From Congeria kusceri (lineage: Eukaryota; Mollusca; Bivalvia; Myida; Dreissenidae), in contig CM051029.1 of the NCBI GenBank assembly GCA_027627225.1, positions 16,079,956-16,143,955 on the forward strand: a stretch of DNA of 64,000 nt, given 5' to 3'. Of the stretch, positions 10,922-22,540 are shown one piece after another. The notes below the pieces were generated by a model that was not told the DNA's origin, did no database searches, and was given only the letters and a program-made list of their open reading frames with translations. The translations under genes were made by a program, and so were the position numbers. How positions within the stretch are numbered: the first letter of the stretch is position 1; the number at the start of each line of letters is the position of its first letter.

Positions 10922-11700
10922 CCGTATTTACCCTATGTATTGGGACACCCTAAATATCGGGACACCCCAATTTTTCGGAAAAAAGTTATTTTTTGAGTCC
11001 CTTAATATTGGGACACTTTGAAATTTGGATTTTTTCTTGTCCCTATATATTGGGAAACAAAAATATAATCGTAAATTGTCTTTAATTTTGCAAGTTTAAA
11101 ATAAATATCTCTCGATTTCAATATGATAAGAGTAGTATAGATCTACTGTACACCATATATTGCAATAGATATGCTGCAAATAATAAGAGTGTACCCCTTT
11201 TATATAATAAAAACTACAAAGACTACCGTTTTCAAAATTTTAACGCATGTATTACGTCAAGTGCCTAAAATGATATTCATCTTAAATAATGTATTGAACT
11301 TCTTATAACAACTATAAAATTGTAAATTAATCTCATTTAACAGTTACCAGTATTAGGGTAACTACCCGGTAGTATGTGATACTTGTCGGGTCTCTCATGA
11401 AGCCAACTAGTGTGCCACATGCGGCGTTCTTATCGCTGAACAAACACGTATAGGGCCTGTTTAATTGACCCGTGGTACAAACTGTGTACTAACACGCTAT
11501 GCTACCCGATGTTCTTAATTGACACGCTCCACTCAGTTAAGCACGCGGCATAACCGGTGTGTGTGTGAAAATACATTGGGTCGAATATTACCATATATTT
11601 TGGGACACATATTAGGTAATTATTTTTTTATGACCCTTTATATTGGGACAAGACAAATTGTAATTATTTTTAAGTGTCCCAATACATAGGATAAATACCG
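10922..11700. mobile_element. Non-autonomous DNA transposon with 27-bp inverted ends and TA target site
   Basis: The left end ccgtatttaccctatgtatt and the right end, read as its reverse complement cggtatttatcctatgtatt, match over about 27 bases, and both continue gggacac. TA dinucleotides sit just outside each end (10920-10921 and 11701-11702), as expected for Tc1/mariner/pogo-type integration. The phrase tattgggaca recurs inside both arms in inverted orientation. No transposase frame is present in the 779 bp. Confidence 0.65.
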
Positions 11701-12329
11701 TAGATATCGAAAAGGTGCGATATCACCCAAAAAAACAATTTAAAGAAAATACTAAAGAATGAATTTGATAATTATAATTATTTTTTATTCCAAAACACGT
11801 TGTAGGTTTCAGTTACACAGATTTTTGTGTACCAGTCATATAGATAATTAGGTATTAAAGTTATGTTCAAAATGTGCTGACATTTTTTTCTTTCTACGAC
11901 TTCGTAACGACTCACAGAACTATGTCTTTCTTCTTCAACAACACAAGTCTTATAAACAATAGGAATTGCGATGCACATTTTAATCAGCCAACTAAGAAGT
12001 TTGTCCACAATCAAATGTCAATTGTGACAAGAGGAACACATAAACGAAGGCCTAATTTGATTCTGTGAAATCTCAAATAAATGGAAATCAATACCGGCAT
12101 CAATAATTGTGGAAAAGGAAAATGCAGTAATGCACAGATCCAAAATGACACTTGATAGACAAAATATGAAAACTAAAATTCCTTAATTGAAAACCTAGTA
12201 CAAAAACAGACGACGACTTTTGCTCCAAGTGTCTTAAATCATTATAGAAGGCTTTTACAGCCTCATGCAATTTAGCAAACCAGCAAGGTTTTTTGCCAAG
12301 TACATTTGCACGTACACACATTGGTAAAC

Positions 12330-12417
12330 CTGAAAAGTACCGACTGTAACAGATCTTCACCACAACTTCCACAACAATATCGCTGCAACCAGATATTGTC
12401 ACACGTACATATCCAAC
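12330..12417 (-). CDS. Possible internal exon of the same minus-strand gene
   Basis: Acceptor aaagatattttag ends at 12418; donor TTTTCAG|GTTTAC at 12330/12329. Two frames are open over 88 nt. The phase-0 frame gives a beta-strand-like peptide (VRVTISGCSDIVVEVVVK) and connects in phase to the exon at 10534-10596; the other gives a cysteine-rich peptide. Phase favours the first. Product not recognised. Confidence 0.4.
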
Positions 12418-13744
12418 CTAAAATATCTTTAATTAATTTGAACACACTGTACACCTTTTGTCAATGCAACCATAAACTACAAACACGACAACTGAAATCT
12501 GCCTCAGACTCTCTTCATCGACATTGTCAGTACCAGAGCAAGACTACAGTGGACACGAGTGAAACTTTGCATACGCAATCTACCACTGGGAACAAACATT
12601 CTCTTTGGTCAGAAGACTTTGAATGTTAACAATTCTTACTTTAGTTGAATCGTAAAATAGTGCTATGTTGAGTACTGAAAATTCCAGGTGCTCTTAAAAA
12701 GTATAACTGAATTCTATCTCTCAAAATTAATTGTTACCTACTAAGCTATACTCTGCCTAAAAGTAAATGAGTTTATTTTACCACAAAATACTTCTATTTT
12801 TGTTAAAATTCCAAAGTTTGTATAAAGATATAAACCCTTATGTTGAAAAGCCAAAACAGTAACAATGTTTGTTTTATGGCACATTCAGATTTCACAAAAA
12901 ATGATCTGGTTTTTCAATACGGCAAGTCCTTCACACGCATGACATTCTGGCTCTCACTTTGATGTAACTAATCTGATCCGATATAAAATATTATTTACAT
13001 GAACCCAAGAATACAGAATGGTGCTATGCAACCTGAAACAGTTTAATCAAAATCAGCGTTTATTAGACAATTATTTTTCTCAATTAAATAATGATAAATA
13101 GCTGGTATTACTTGTCCAATCTGATCTGATATTAAGATCTTTAATACTAGTACATGTATGTGTGTGTTTGGTAAAGATTGGCTGAAATATCAAGTCTTGA
13201 TTGTGCATTCAAGACAAATTGGTGACGGACAATGGTCAACGCAATAGAGTCCCTGTACCGATAGCTTACCAATTCACTTTTTAAGGTATGCTTAATTGTT
13301 AATAGGAACACACTTTAGGTGAACATTTCATCAACCATATAGTATGTTTCCGACAGTTCTGAACAAATCTTACCTCAGCATCCCTCAACCCCAAGCTGGA
13401 CTTGAAATTCAGTGTCTCCAGTCAGCACCCTGCCTGCCTGTCAGTGACTCCCAGTGAGCTGATATGGTATGCACAAGGACCTCATGCACTGCATTCCTAA
13501 TTTGTTGCTGTGCAGCTAAATATTAATGTAACCAACATACAACAACAATCAAATACAATGCATGCAAGCTATTTTATGTTTAATACTTCTACTCAGTTTA
13601 TCTAAAGTAGGTGTGATTAAATAATAACATGTTTGTACATCTAATAGATCAAGAAAGTCTGTTTAGAAGGAAAACCCATACAAATGCAATTATAAATACT
13701 GAATATAACACCAATCCTGGTATTCTCCTCTTCATTGCAACGAC

Positions 13745-13799
13745 CTCATTGAAATTAGTGTTCAAGCTTCTCAAAAATGGGACCTGACGGACAGATAGC
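13745..13799 (-). CDS. Tentative exon of the same minus-strand gene
   Basis: Acceptor ttttgcattag ends at 13800; donor AATGAG|GTCGTT at 13745/13744. Phase 1 in, 0 out, which fits both the exon at 13882-13929 and that at 12330-12417. It encodes about 18 residues (LSVRQVPFLRSLNTNFNE). The donor is not a strong consensus. Confidence 0.2.
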
Positions 13800-13881
13800 C
13801 TAATGCAAAATCCAACATTCTTGCACATTTTCAATAACTGTAAGCGAAATACAGGGAAAAAAAGGAAAATGTTGCACTTAC

Positions 13882-13929
13882 CTATTTAACACATTCTGAG
13901 TGTGACACCCAGACCAGGACACTTTGTGG
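13882..13929 (-). CDS. Possible exon of the same minus-strand gene
   Basis: The donor TAG|GTAAGT at 13882/13881 is a near-perfect consensus; acceptor gcctgcacag ends at 13930. The frame with one leading nucleotide is open (HKVSWSGCHTQNVLN), phase 1 in, 2 out. This is the most upstream candidate exon I can place; the start codon of the gene was not found. A plus-strand reading of the same stretch is also open, so strand is not fully certain. Confidence 0.3.
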   Translation of the reverse strand, partial: PQSVLVWVSHSECVK

Positions 13930-14877
13930 CTGTGCAGGCATGCAGGTTCCAAACCTAATTTTTGAATAAATGTGAATAGTAAAACCAGCACTACCTAATA
14001 AGTCTATATTGCCAGGTAAATTATGCAGTTACTCTGTCATGGTGAGAAAATGGTTGTGGTATCCAGCTAGAGCTTGGGAACTCCATTAATTCTGTTAGTA
14101 TTCCCACACGTAATCTTTCTTAATGTCACCAAGAACTGGTTCTATTTGAGAATGCGACTTAAATGAGTCTTAAAGAGCCACAGCTATCGATACAACCAAG
14201 TCATAAAATAAATAGCTTCAAGAGCACGATTTAAAACAACACTGACATCTCAGTATTGTTTTACGATGAAGACTCCTGATAAGATATTTTTTTCACCTTG
14301 TGACATCAAGAAAATTATTAAATGTTCAATTTAATAGAATGGTTTGAAACATAAATATTTAACATATAATACCATAATCAACAAGTCTTTTTTGGGACAA
14401 AATATATTAATTTGATGGTAAAAATACTTCATCTAAATGAAAATATGGGATCATATTCTAGGCTGACAAGTCTTCTAGCTCGCGTTTTAATGAACAAATT
14501 ATTTGCTAAACATTTTCATGCTCATCAATTTGGCAACTGAGACATGTATGCTATGATCTAACAATAATCTGAGTATTAAATTTGATGCAAGCAAAGCGAG
14601 CGAGAAAAAAATCAAAATATAGGTTCCCGATATACCGTTCACGGACCAATTTCAGACGCATGAATGACAAAATTTCCCAAAAATATAAGATACAATTCTT
14701 AAATATGGGAAAATAAAGGAAATACAGGTTTTTTCAAATATAGAATTTTTTCCCAAAATATAGGAATACAGAATTCGGTTGACAGCCTGCCTACATGATC
14801 CAGTTACGAACTTGTCCCAGATATTATTTGGACAAACGTTCTTAGAATTTTGAATGATGATTGGGATATAAAATGTG
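13930..14877. other. AT-rich DNA, nothing identifiable
   Basis: No splice-bounded frame or repeat family was recognised. The 5' part of the minus-strand gene should lie here or further right, but no exon could be supported. Confidence 0.3.
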
Positions 14878-15318
14878 GCATCTAGAGTTCACAAGCTTGT
14901 TTTCAATTGGTCCTGGTGACCTAGTTTTTGACCCAACATGAGCTAGTTTCAAACTCATCTGTGAAATCATTGAAACAAATGTCCTGAACAAGTTCCAAGA
15001 ATATTGTGACTTCGAGAGTATTCACGAGCTTTTTCTTCAATTTGCCCTAGTGAGTTCGTCCGAGATTCACAAGCTTTTTATTCAATTTGACCTAGTAATC
15101 TAGTTTTTGACTCCACATGACCCAGTTATGAAATCGTCCAAGATATCTTTGGGACAAATGTTCTAAGCAACTTTCATGAAGATTGGGCAACATATGTAGC
15201 CTCTAGAGTGTTCATAAGGTTAATGTTGACAACGAACGATGAACGATTCACGACGCACTACCGTCAAAAGGCGATCACAAAAGCTCACCATGTGCATGTT
15301 GTGCTCAGGTGAGTTAAC
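14878..15318. repeat. Truncated tandem-array element (same family as 15783-18833)
   Basis: Three degenerate units with the phrases tgacctagtttttgac, gacaaatgttctaagcaa and tttcatgaagattgggcaa, ending in the same 3' terminus as the big array next door: ggcgatcacaaaagctcacc...gctcaggtgagtta. The 5' part is missing. Confidence 0.75.
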
Positions 15319-15322
15319 AATT

Positions 15323-15394
15323 GGTCTCACCCGGATTTGAACCCGGGACCTCCGGTTTATAAGGCTATCATCTTAACCACTCGGTCATTTCGAC
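15323..15394 (-). tRNA. Degenerate tRNA-like sequence, probably a pseudogene or SINE head
   Basis: On the minus strand there is a clean T arm (CCCGG-GTTCAAAT-CCGGG) and a D-arm-like ACCGAGTGGTTAAGAT, but the acceptor halves (GTCGAAA and TGAGACC) and the anticodon stem do not pair. It sits directly after the 3' end of the preceding array element. Confidence 0.35.
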
Positions 15395-15782
15395 GTTATT
15401 ACTTATTTAGGTAAGTGTTTACGTGTTGTCAACAATTTCCACGAAATGAACAGAAACACTCGTATTAATTCCATTGTTTAAACTAAAACGTTTTGACAGT
15501 ATATTTCTAGGTCCATAGCGTTATTTTGCTTCTTTGTATACACTGTTCTTTTATTTTCGGAATTGGTGTCAAAAGTTGAACAATTTTCAATTCGTCACTC
15601 TGTGAACAGGTCCCTTTAATGTAATCATTATCTGAAGATTAATACCTTGTCAAACCACAATATAGCAGTTATCCCATATGTGTTTTCAATGTTTATGAAT
15701 AACATCAAAGACAAAGGTGAAATAATCGAAGTTTTATTCACACTCAAACTATAAAATATTTCTATTTTAGATAACAGATATT

Positions 15783-18700
15783 AACAAGAGAGCCACAAAG
15801 CCCTAGATCGCTCACCTGATGGGCTAAGGAATTTAACTGTTTTGAGCAGGTTTCATGAAGATTCAGCCAAAAATTTGGCCTCTAGTGTTCAAAAGCTTTT
15901 TTTCAATTTGACCTGGTGACCTAGCTTTTTACCCCATGTCACCTGGTTTCGAAATTGTTGCAGATATCATTGCGACAAATGTTCTAAGCAAATTTTGTGA
16001 TTATTGGCCTTTAAATGTGGCCTCTAGAGTGTTCACAAGCTTTTTCTTTAATTTGGCGTGGTGACCCAATTGTTTACCCCACATGACCCAATTTCAAACT
16101 CATCTGAGATAACATTGAAATAAATGTTATGAACAAGTTTCAAGAAGATTGGGCAAACAATTTGATTTCTAGTGTTCACAGGTTTTTTCTTCAATTTGCC
16201 CTCGTTACCTAGTTTTCGACCCCAAGTGACCCAGTTTTGAACCCATCTGAGATATCATTGGGACAAATGTTCTAAGCAAGTTCCATGATGATTGGGCTAT
16301 TAATGTGGTCTCCAGAGTGTTCACAAACTTTTTTCTTCAATTGGGCCTGGGGACCTAGTTTTTAACCCCACCTGACCCAGTTTCAAACTTATCTGAGATG
16401 TCATCCTGGTGTCCTAGGTTTTGACCCTAGGTGACACAGTTTCAAACTTTTTTGAGATATTATTCAAACAAATAAATGTTCTGAGTAAGTTTTAAGAAGA
16501 TTTGTGTAAAAAATATGACTTCTAGGGTGTTCACAAGCTTTTTATTTAATTTGTTTTTGACCCCCCATGACCAAGTTTCAAACTCGTTCGACATATTATT
16601 AGAACAAATGTTCTGGGCAGGTTTCATGAAGATTGGGCAATAAATGTGGCCTCTAGAGTGTCCACAAGCTTTTAAAAGTTTTCAATATAGCCATATAAGG
16701 AAAACTGCCTAGTTCCCTGGCAACCGTTTATTTTCAACGTAGCAAAACCACTCTCGAATTCAGCCAAGATATCATAAGACCAAATGTTCAGAGCAAATTT
16801 CATGTTGACTGGGCAAAAAATGTGACTTCTGGAGCATTCACAAGCTTTTTCTATAGCCCTAAAATGAAAACTGCCTCGCCCTCTGGCGGCCATGTTTTTC
16901 AACGGAGCGGAACCATTTTCGAATTTGGCCTAGATATCATAAGAACAAATGTTCTGAGCAAGTTTCATGTTCATTGGGCTACAAATGTGACTTCTCGAGT
17001 GTTCACAAGCTTTTCTTCAATTTGACCTAGTGACCTAGTTTCTGACCCCACATGAAACAGTTTCAAACTCTTTCGAGACATCATTGGGACAAATGTTCTG
17101 AGCAAGATTCACGAAGATTGGGCAATAAATGTGGCCTCTAGAGTGCTCACAAACTTTTTAAAGTTTCCAATAGAGCCATAAAAGGAAAACTGCCCCGCCC
17201 CGTGGCATCCATGTTTTTCAACGGATTAGAACTGTTTTCGAACTCGGCTCAGATATCATAAGAACAAATGTTCTGAGCAAGTTTCATGTTGATTGGGCAA
17301 AAAATGTGACTTTTGGAGAGTTCACAATCTTTTTCTATAGGAAAACTGCCCCCAGGCAGCCATGTTTTTCAATGGAGCAGAACTATTTTCGAATTTGGCC
17401 TAGATATCACAAGAACAAATGTTCTGAGCAACGTTCATGTTCATTGGGCTAAAAAATGTGACTTTTAGAGTGTTCACAAGCTTTTTCATCAAGTTGAATA
17501 TTGACCTAGGTTTTGACCCCACATGACCCAGTTTCGAACTCCTTCGAGATATCATAGGGACAAATGCTCTGGGCAAGTTTCAAGAAGATTGGGCAATAAA
17601 TGTGGCCTTAGAGTGTTCACAAGCTTTTTAATTTTCAATATAGCTAGCTATATAAGGAAAACTGCCCCGCCCCCTGGCAGCCATGTTTTTTAAACAGAGA
17701 GGAACCATTTTCGAACTCGGCTAAGATATCATAAGAACAAATGTTTCTGAGCAAGTTTTATGTTGATTGGGCAAAAAAATGTGACTTCTAGAGTGTTAAC
17801 AAACTTTTTCTATAGCCATATAAGGAAAACTGCTCCGCCCCCCTGGTGGCCATGTTTTTCAACGGAGCGGAACATTTTCGAAAGTGACAGAGATATCATA
17901 AGAACAAATATTCTGAGCAAGTTTCATGGTGATTGGGCAAAAAATGTGATTTCTAGAGTGTTCACAAGCTTTTTCTTCAATTTGACCTAGTGACCTAGTT
18001 TTTGAACCCACATGACCAAGTTTCAAATTCAACCGAGAAATCATTCGGACAAATGTTCTGGGCAAGTTTCATGAAGATTGAGCAACAAATGTGGCCTCTA
18101 GAGTGTTCACAAGCTTGTCAAAGTTTTCAATATAGCCATATAAGGAAAACTGCCCCACCCTGTGGCAGCCATGTTTTTCAACGGACAGGAACTATTTTCG
18201 AACTCGGCTGAGATATCATAAGAAAAAATGTTCTGAGCAAGTTTCACGTTGATTGGGCAAAAAATGTGACTTCTGGAGCATTCACAAGCTTTTTTCTATA
18301 GCCATATAAGGAAAACTGCCCCGCCCCCTGGCAGCCATGTTCTTCAATGGAGCGGAACCATTTTCCAACTCTGCCGAGATATCATAAGAATGAATATTCT
18401 GTGCAAGTTTCGTGAGGATTGGTTAAAAAATGTCACTTTAGAGTGTTCACAAGCTTTTTCTAAAACTATATAAGGAAAACTGCCCCACCCCCTGGCGGCC
18501 ATGTTTTTCAATGGACCGGAGCCATTTTCGAACTCGGCCAAGATATCATTAGAACAAATGTTCTGAGCAAGTTTCACGTTTATTGGGCAAAAAATATGTG
18601 TTCACAAACTTTTTCTTCAAATTGACCTAGTGACCTAGTTTTTGACCCCACATGACCCAGTCTCAACCTTGGCTAAAATATCATTGGGACAAATGTTCTG

Positions 18701-18833
18701 GGCAAGTTTCATGAAGATTGGCCAATAAATGTGGCCTCTAGGAAAATGTTAACGACACACGACGGACGACGCATAACAAACAAAAGGCAATCACAAAAGC
18801 CCACCATGAGCACGTTGTGCTCAGGTGAGCTAA
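15783..18833. mobile_element. Full-length tandem-array element with two alternating modules
   Basis: Starts taacaagagagccacaaagc, then gatcgctcacctga; ends aagcccaccatgagcacg...gtgctcaggtgagctaaaa. The gctcacctga / tcaggtgagc pair forms a subterminal inverted repeat. The interior has about 20 units of two kinds: a 145-bp module (tgacctagtttttgacccca...cattgggacaaatgttctg) and a 165-bp module (ataaggaaaactgccccgcc...ggcggccatgtttttcaacg). Both share gagcaagtttcatg(a/t)(a/t)gattgggca and gagtgttcacaagcttttt. No coding sequence. The layout (short unique ends, internal tandem repeats) is like the bivalve pearl/DTE elements and tandem-repeat-bearing non-autonomous Helentrons; that assignment is inference. 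Confidence 0.75.
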
Positions 18834-19671
18834 AAATAACAACAGAACAATAATCACATAAAGACGTCAACAATGCATCTTACGTAAATGATTGCATTTA
18901 ATTGATATAAGATAAACATACATCATTTATATAGAACAGAAAATTCATAGGAAAAGCAATGTACAAACATGCATGAACATGAGAAAAGGCAATATACAAT
19001 GAATATAATATATTAATATGAATCATATAGCTACATGTAATACCGGTTAATATTTTAGTCGTAAAGTTTTCACTAAATTCACGATCACAATGAAAACGTG
19101 GAAATTAACAACACTAATATATAAGCAAAGGTCCATCTTTAAAGCTGTCAAATCACTGCAAAAATTCTCAGCTATTCTTAATTTTTAATAGTTCAAATAC
19201 AAGTATTTATACAATATTACAGTGTCATGTTTTCAAGTAATTGATCAAATACATTTCTAACATGTATGTAGAAATGACAGTCAGTCTAAAAATAGCAAGT
19301 GTCATGTACATGTATATTTATGTACAAACATTAACTTCTAAACGAAAATAGTTTTTGTAATTTTGGCATACAGTACATGTTAACTCGTTAAGTTGTGTAA
19401 AATGCAATAGCAATTATGTAAGACATAGACGGCAGAATATAATTCACAATGTCCAAAAATACACTGCCATTTTAAGATAAAAATATTGTTTACACAAACA
19501 TATTGTAGATCCTAAACCACAATTGTGTTTTGAAACATAACACAATACACAATACATAAATTTGACAAATAATACATTACACAATACATAAGTTTAAATA
19601 TAAATACACAAGATCATTTTAAGATAACCATATATGTTATTATACAAATGTCTGATACATGTAAAAGTAAG
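18834..19671. other. Probable 3' UTR and downstream flank of the B-box gene
   Basis: AT-rich DNA without a recognisable exon on either strand. It lies directly downstream of the stop codon at 19672 of the minus-strand gene. No canonical AATAAA was found near the stop on that strand. Confidence 0.4.
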
Positions 19672-20021
19672 CTATTGCACTTTGAACACCAGGATGTTGT
19701 TGTCATATTGTCCCACAATGATGGAGGCTGTGTGCCTGTTGTAGCAGACTGACCGTGGGTCCTCCACTCCATCCCTGTCTGTAGCCAGAGTGGCCAGCTC
19801 CTTCCTGCCCTCTCTGTCCACCTGTATGATAGTCTGGGACCCCCCTCCACAGACCAACACCTGGCCTGCAGGTGTCACATGTACAGCCTGTGGGAGTCGT
19901 AGTTCAGGGTCCTCCAATGTAGAGAGTACCAACCCATCCCTGGCCAGGGTGAGGAGCTTGTACTGGGAGCGGTTGGAGATGTATATACGATCCCCAGTGG
20001 GACTCACAGCACACTTGTATA
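19672..20021 (-). CDS. B-box/coiled-coil/beta-propeller protein, exon 3 (C-terminal)
   Basis: Last exon, bounded by acceptor ctctgttttgcag (ending at 20022) and the stop codon at 19674-19672. It completes a valine codon split with exon 2 and adds about 116 residues with repeated NHL-like blades: VSPTGDRIYISN, then LRLPQAVHVTPAGQVLVCGG, then GVEDPRSVCYNRHTASIIVG, ending DNNILVFKVQ. This is the end of a beta-propeller as in TRIM2/3/32/71-like proteins, a protein- or RNA-binding surface. GC content and codon quality are clearly higher than in the surroundings, and the phase (1 nt + 2 nt) matches exon 2 exactly. Confidence 0.9.
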
Positions 20022-20992
20022 CTGCAAAACAGAGTCACATCAAGATATTAAATTACTTTAAATGTTTAATAACGTTAATACACAAACTGCAGTGACATCG
20101 TATTATTAATGCGTCGTTAAACAGACAATTACGCGTCTTAAAGATCTGCATAAAATCTAATAATAATAAATATTTTAGTGTGACAGGAAGGTTCTGTATC
20201 AGTTTATTGCCTAAAAGTTTGACACGTTGACTGGTGAGTTAGAATTGAAGTCTACCACAATTACACGGATGGAAACTATTACACGGTACAGTGAACATGT
20301 ACGCATGAATGCGTAACCATATGCAGTAATAACAGATTTCCTATACATGTATACATGAATGTGTCAGCTGATGCAACTATGGCATATGCAGTATTAATAG
20401 ATTTTCTATACGTGTATACGTGATTACTGACATCTGTGTTATTCTATAACTGACACGGGCTGACATATTTATAACATGTACATGTACATTATAATAACAG
20501 AAGTTAAGCTTTTACAACAGGAAATATGTTTCAAAACAACATGAAATAAAACTTCTCCCTCTTGTTCTTCTACACAAGTAACAAAAGCCAGTTGTTATTT
20601 AAACAGTTTTACAAATACAAATCTATTAATTTAACAAATTTCAACTACAACAATTTAAAGTTTATTTACTTCATATAACGTTTGGAAACACGATGAATTA
20701 TGAAACAATAATGCACGTATATTTACTTGAAAACCACAAAATATAAACAGCAGGTCACAGAGTGTGTCATTGATTTGCACTCACTGTCTATTTATAGACA
20801 TGCCATGTAGTCAGTAGTGACAGTCAACATGCCTGATAACTTATATACATAAATCAATAATATTGAAAATCATTCTTAACTGCTGTTGTAAACTTAAACT
20901 GACACACGTACATTCTAAAACTATGCAGTCTTACAATTACTTTATAATACATATTTCTAATAATATCCGGATGAACCCGCCATGATTCTAAC
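20022..20992 (-). other. Intron 2 of the B-box gene
   Basis: GT (20992-20991) to AG (20023-20022) on the minus strand. AT-rich, with no repeat element or internal exon recognised. Confidence 0.75.
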
Positions 20993-22005
20993 CTGTATAT
21001 TCACGTGATGTATCCTCATACAGCTTGCTGACCAGTTTCCCACTCAGCGTGTACTTGTACAGTGCAGTATGATCAGTGACATACAGATCCCCCTGGTGGT
21101 GGGCGATACCATAACAGTGATGTTGTAACTGAAGCTTCCTGCCCTTCACCAGCTGCCCATTGTTGACAGAGATAAACTGGATCTCATGTGTTTTCCTATC
21201 ATTCACAGTAACAGCAACTTCACTGTGTGTTATATGACATATGTCCTGTGAATAAGTAGACACATCACAATGAGTAAGCACCCTGTACTGCTGGTCCAGC
21301 AGCTTTAATTTCTTATTACTGTAGTCTACAACAAGAATTTGGCCATCTGGGAGAACACAGACACCTGCGATTTCACACTTGGATGAATCACTCGGTATGC
21401 GCACATTATACTCTGACTTTCCTTTAACAGTCAATACTTGGTCTGGGTTTCCCTGCACTGTCAATGCCTGGGTACTGTGTACAATCCTCCCCAGACCTGA
21501 CAGTTTGGACAAGTACTGCTCAATGTCACTGTTAGGCTGGAACGTTAGTGAACTTTTAACCTGAACAGAGTTCTCTTTCAAATATGTTTCAGACTGTTGT
21601 ATTTTGTCGCTACATTTCTTGCTCGCTATAAAGGAGAGTTCTTTCATGCTCATATCACTGATGTCCTGAATGGCTTCATGCAGTATTTTCAAGTCGTCAC
21701 GAAGCCTTCTGCAGTTGTTCACATCAGTCTTGAGAGAAGCTTGCAGGCTTGTGAGTGTATTTTTCATTTCCTCCAAAGTGACTTTTTCAATATTGTCTAA
21801 AGTGTCATTTATTTTTCTGCGTGTTTCTTGTATTATGTGTAATTGTTCATCATATGAACCCTGCAGTGACTTAATGCTGGTCTCCCAATTTGTCTGAAGC
21901 TTGTTCATTTGTTCCTGAATTGTTTGAAGCTTCACTGCAAACTGCTTCAGGTCAGTTGACTGGGTTTTGACACACTCAGATACAAGCGTCACTTTGGTGC
22001 ACTGT
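20993..22005 (-). CDS. B-box/coiled-coil/beta-propeller protein, exon 2
   Basis: 1013 nt between acceptor ccatattttgtttcag (ending at 22006) and donor ATACAG|GTTAGA (20993/20992). The first codon is split with exon 1 and gives HRQCTKV, finishing the second B-box. The first half encodes a long coiled coil (heptad-rich Leu, Ile, Gln, Lys; about residues 115-285 of the protein) for oligomerisation. The second half starts a beta-propeller (about residues 300-450) with blades such as IAGVCVLPDGQILVVDYSN and YGIAHHQGDLYVTD. Bivalves carry large expansions of such RING-less TRIM-like proteins, often linked to signalling or innate immunity; that role is knowledge of the family and is not shown by this sequence. 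Confidence 0.93.
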
Positions 22006-22154
22006 CTGAAACAAAATATGGTATATTATAATAAAATGCTTAAAATAACTTGGCAAATTTTTCTTAAATATAAAAAAAAATACTGTTATACAAATTCGAA
22101 GTTCAAAGCATATGTGATGGATGGTTTAGATTGGCCATTTCGAATATGTGGCAT

Positions 22155-22389
22155 GTCATGGGAAAACCGGGCTTAATGCATGTACGTAAAGTGTCGTCCC
22201 GGATCAGCCTGTGCGGATTCCGGGGATGGCACTTTCCGCCTATAGTGGATTTATATTTAGAAGAGACTTCCTTGAACAGAAAATACCATATAATCTTAAA
22301 GTGCCATCCCGGATTAGCCTGTGCGGACTGCACATGCTAATCCGGGACGACACTTTACGGACATGCATTAAGGCCAGTTTTCCCATAAC
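22155..22389. mobile_element. MITE with long inverted repeats in intron 1
   Basis: The left arm gtcatgggaaaaccgggctt and the right arm, as reverse complement gttatgggaaaactggcctt, match over more than 60 bases including aatgcatg(t)ncgtaaagtgtcgtcccgga. An inner pair around agcctgtgcgga / tccgcacaggct extends the symmetry. There is no coding capacity. The family is abundant in some bivalve genomes as far as I recall; exact classification is not possible here. Confidence 0.75.
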
Positions 22390-22540
22390 GTGCCTTATAT
22401 ATTCTTCTACTGGATATTTAAGCGTAATTTGGCACATAAACTATAACGAAGGCACATGAGTGTCTGTATTGCTCCAATTGCTTGTAAAGTAAAGAGTGTC
22501 AGAAGCAAAAGGACCCTGCTCATAAGCCATATAACAAAAC

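Noticed and set aside
13376..13450. Exon-like segment with a good minus-strand donor (GCTGAG|GTAAGA)
   Set aside because: All three minus-strand frames contain stops between usable borders, including one just before the donor. A plus-strand frame is open but has no partner; possibly a non-coding exon.
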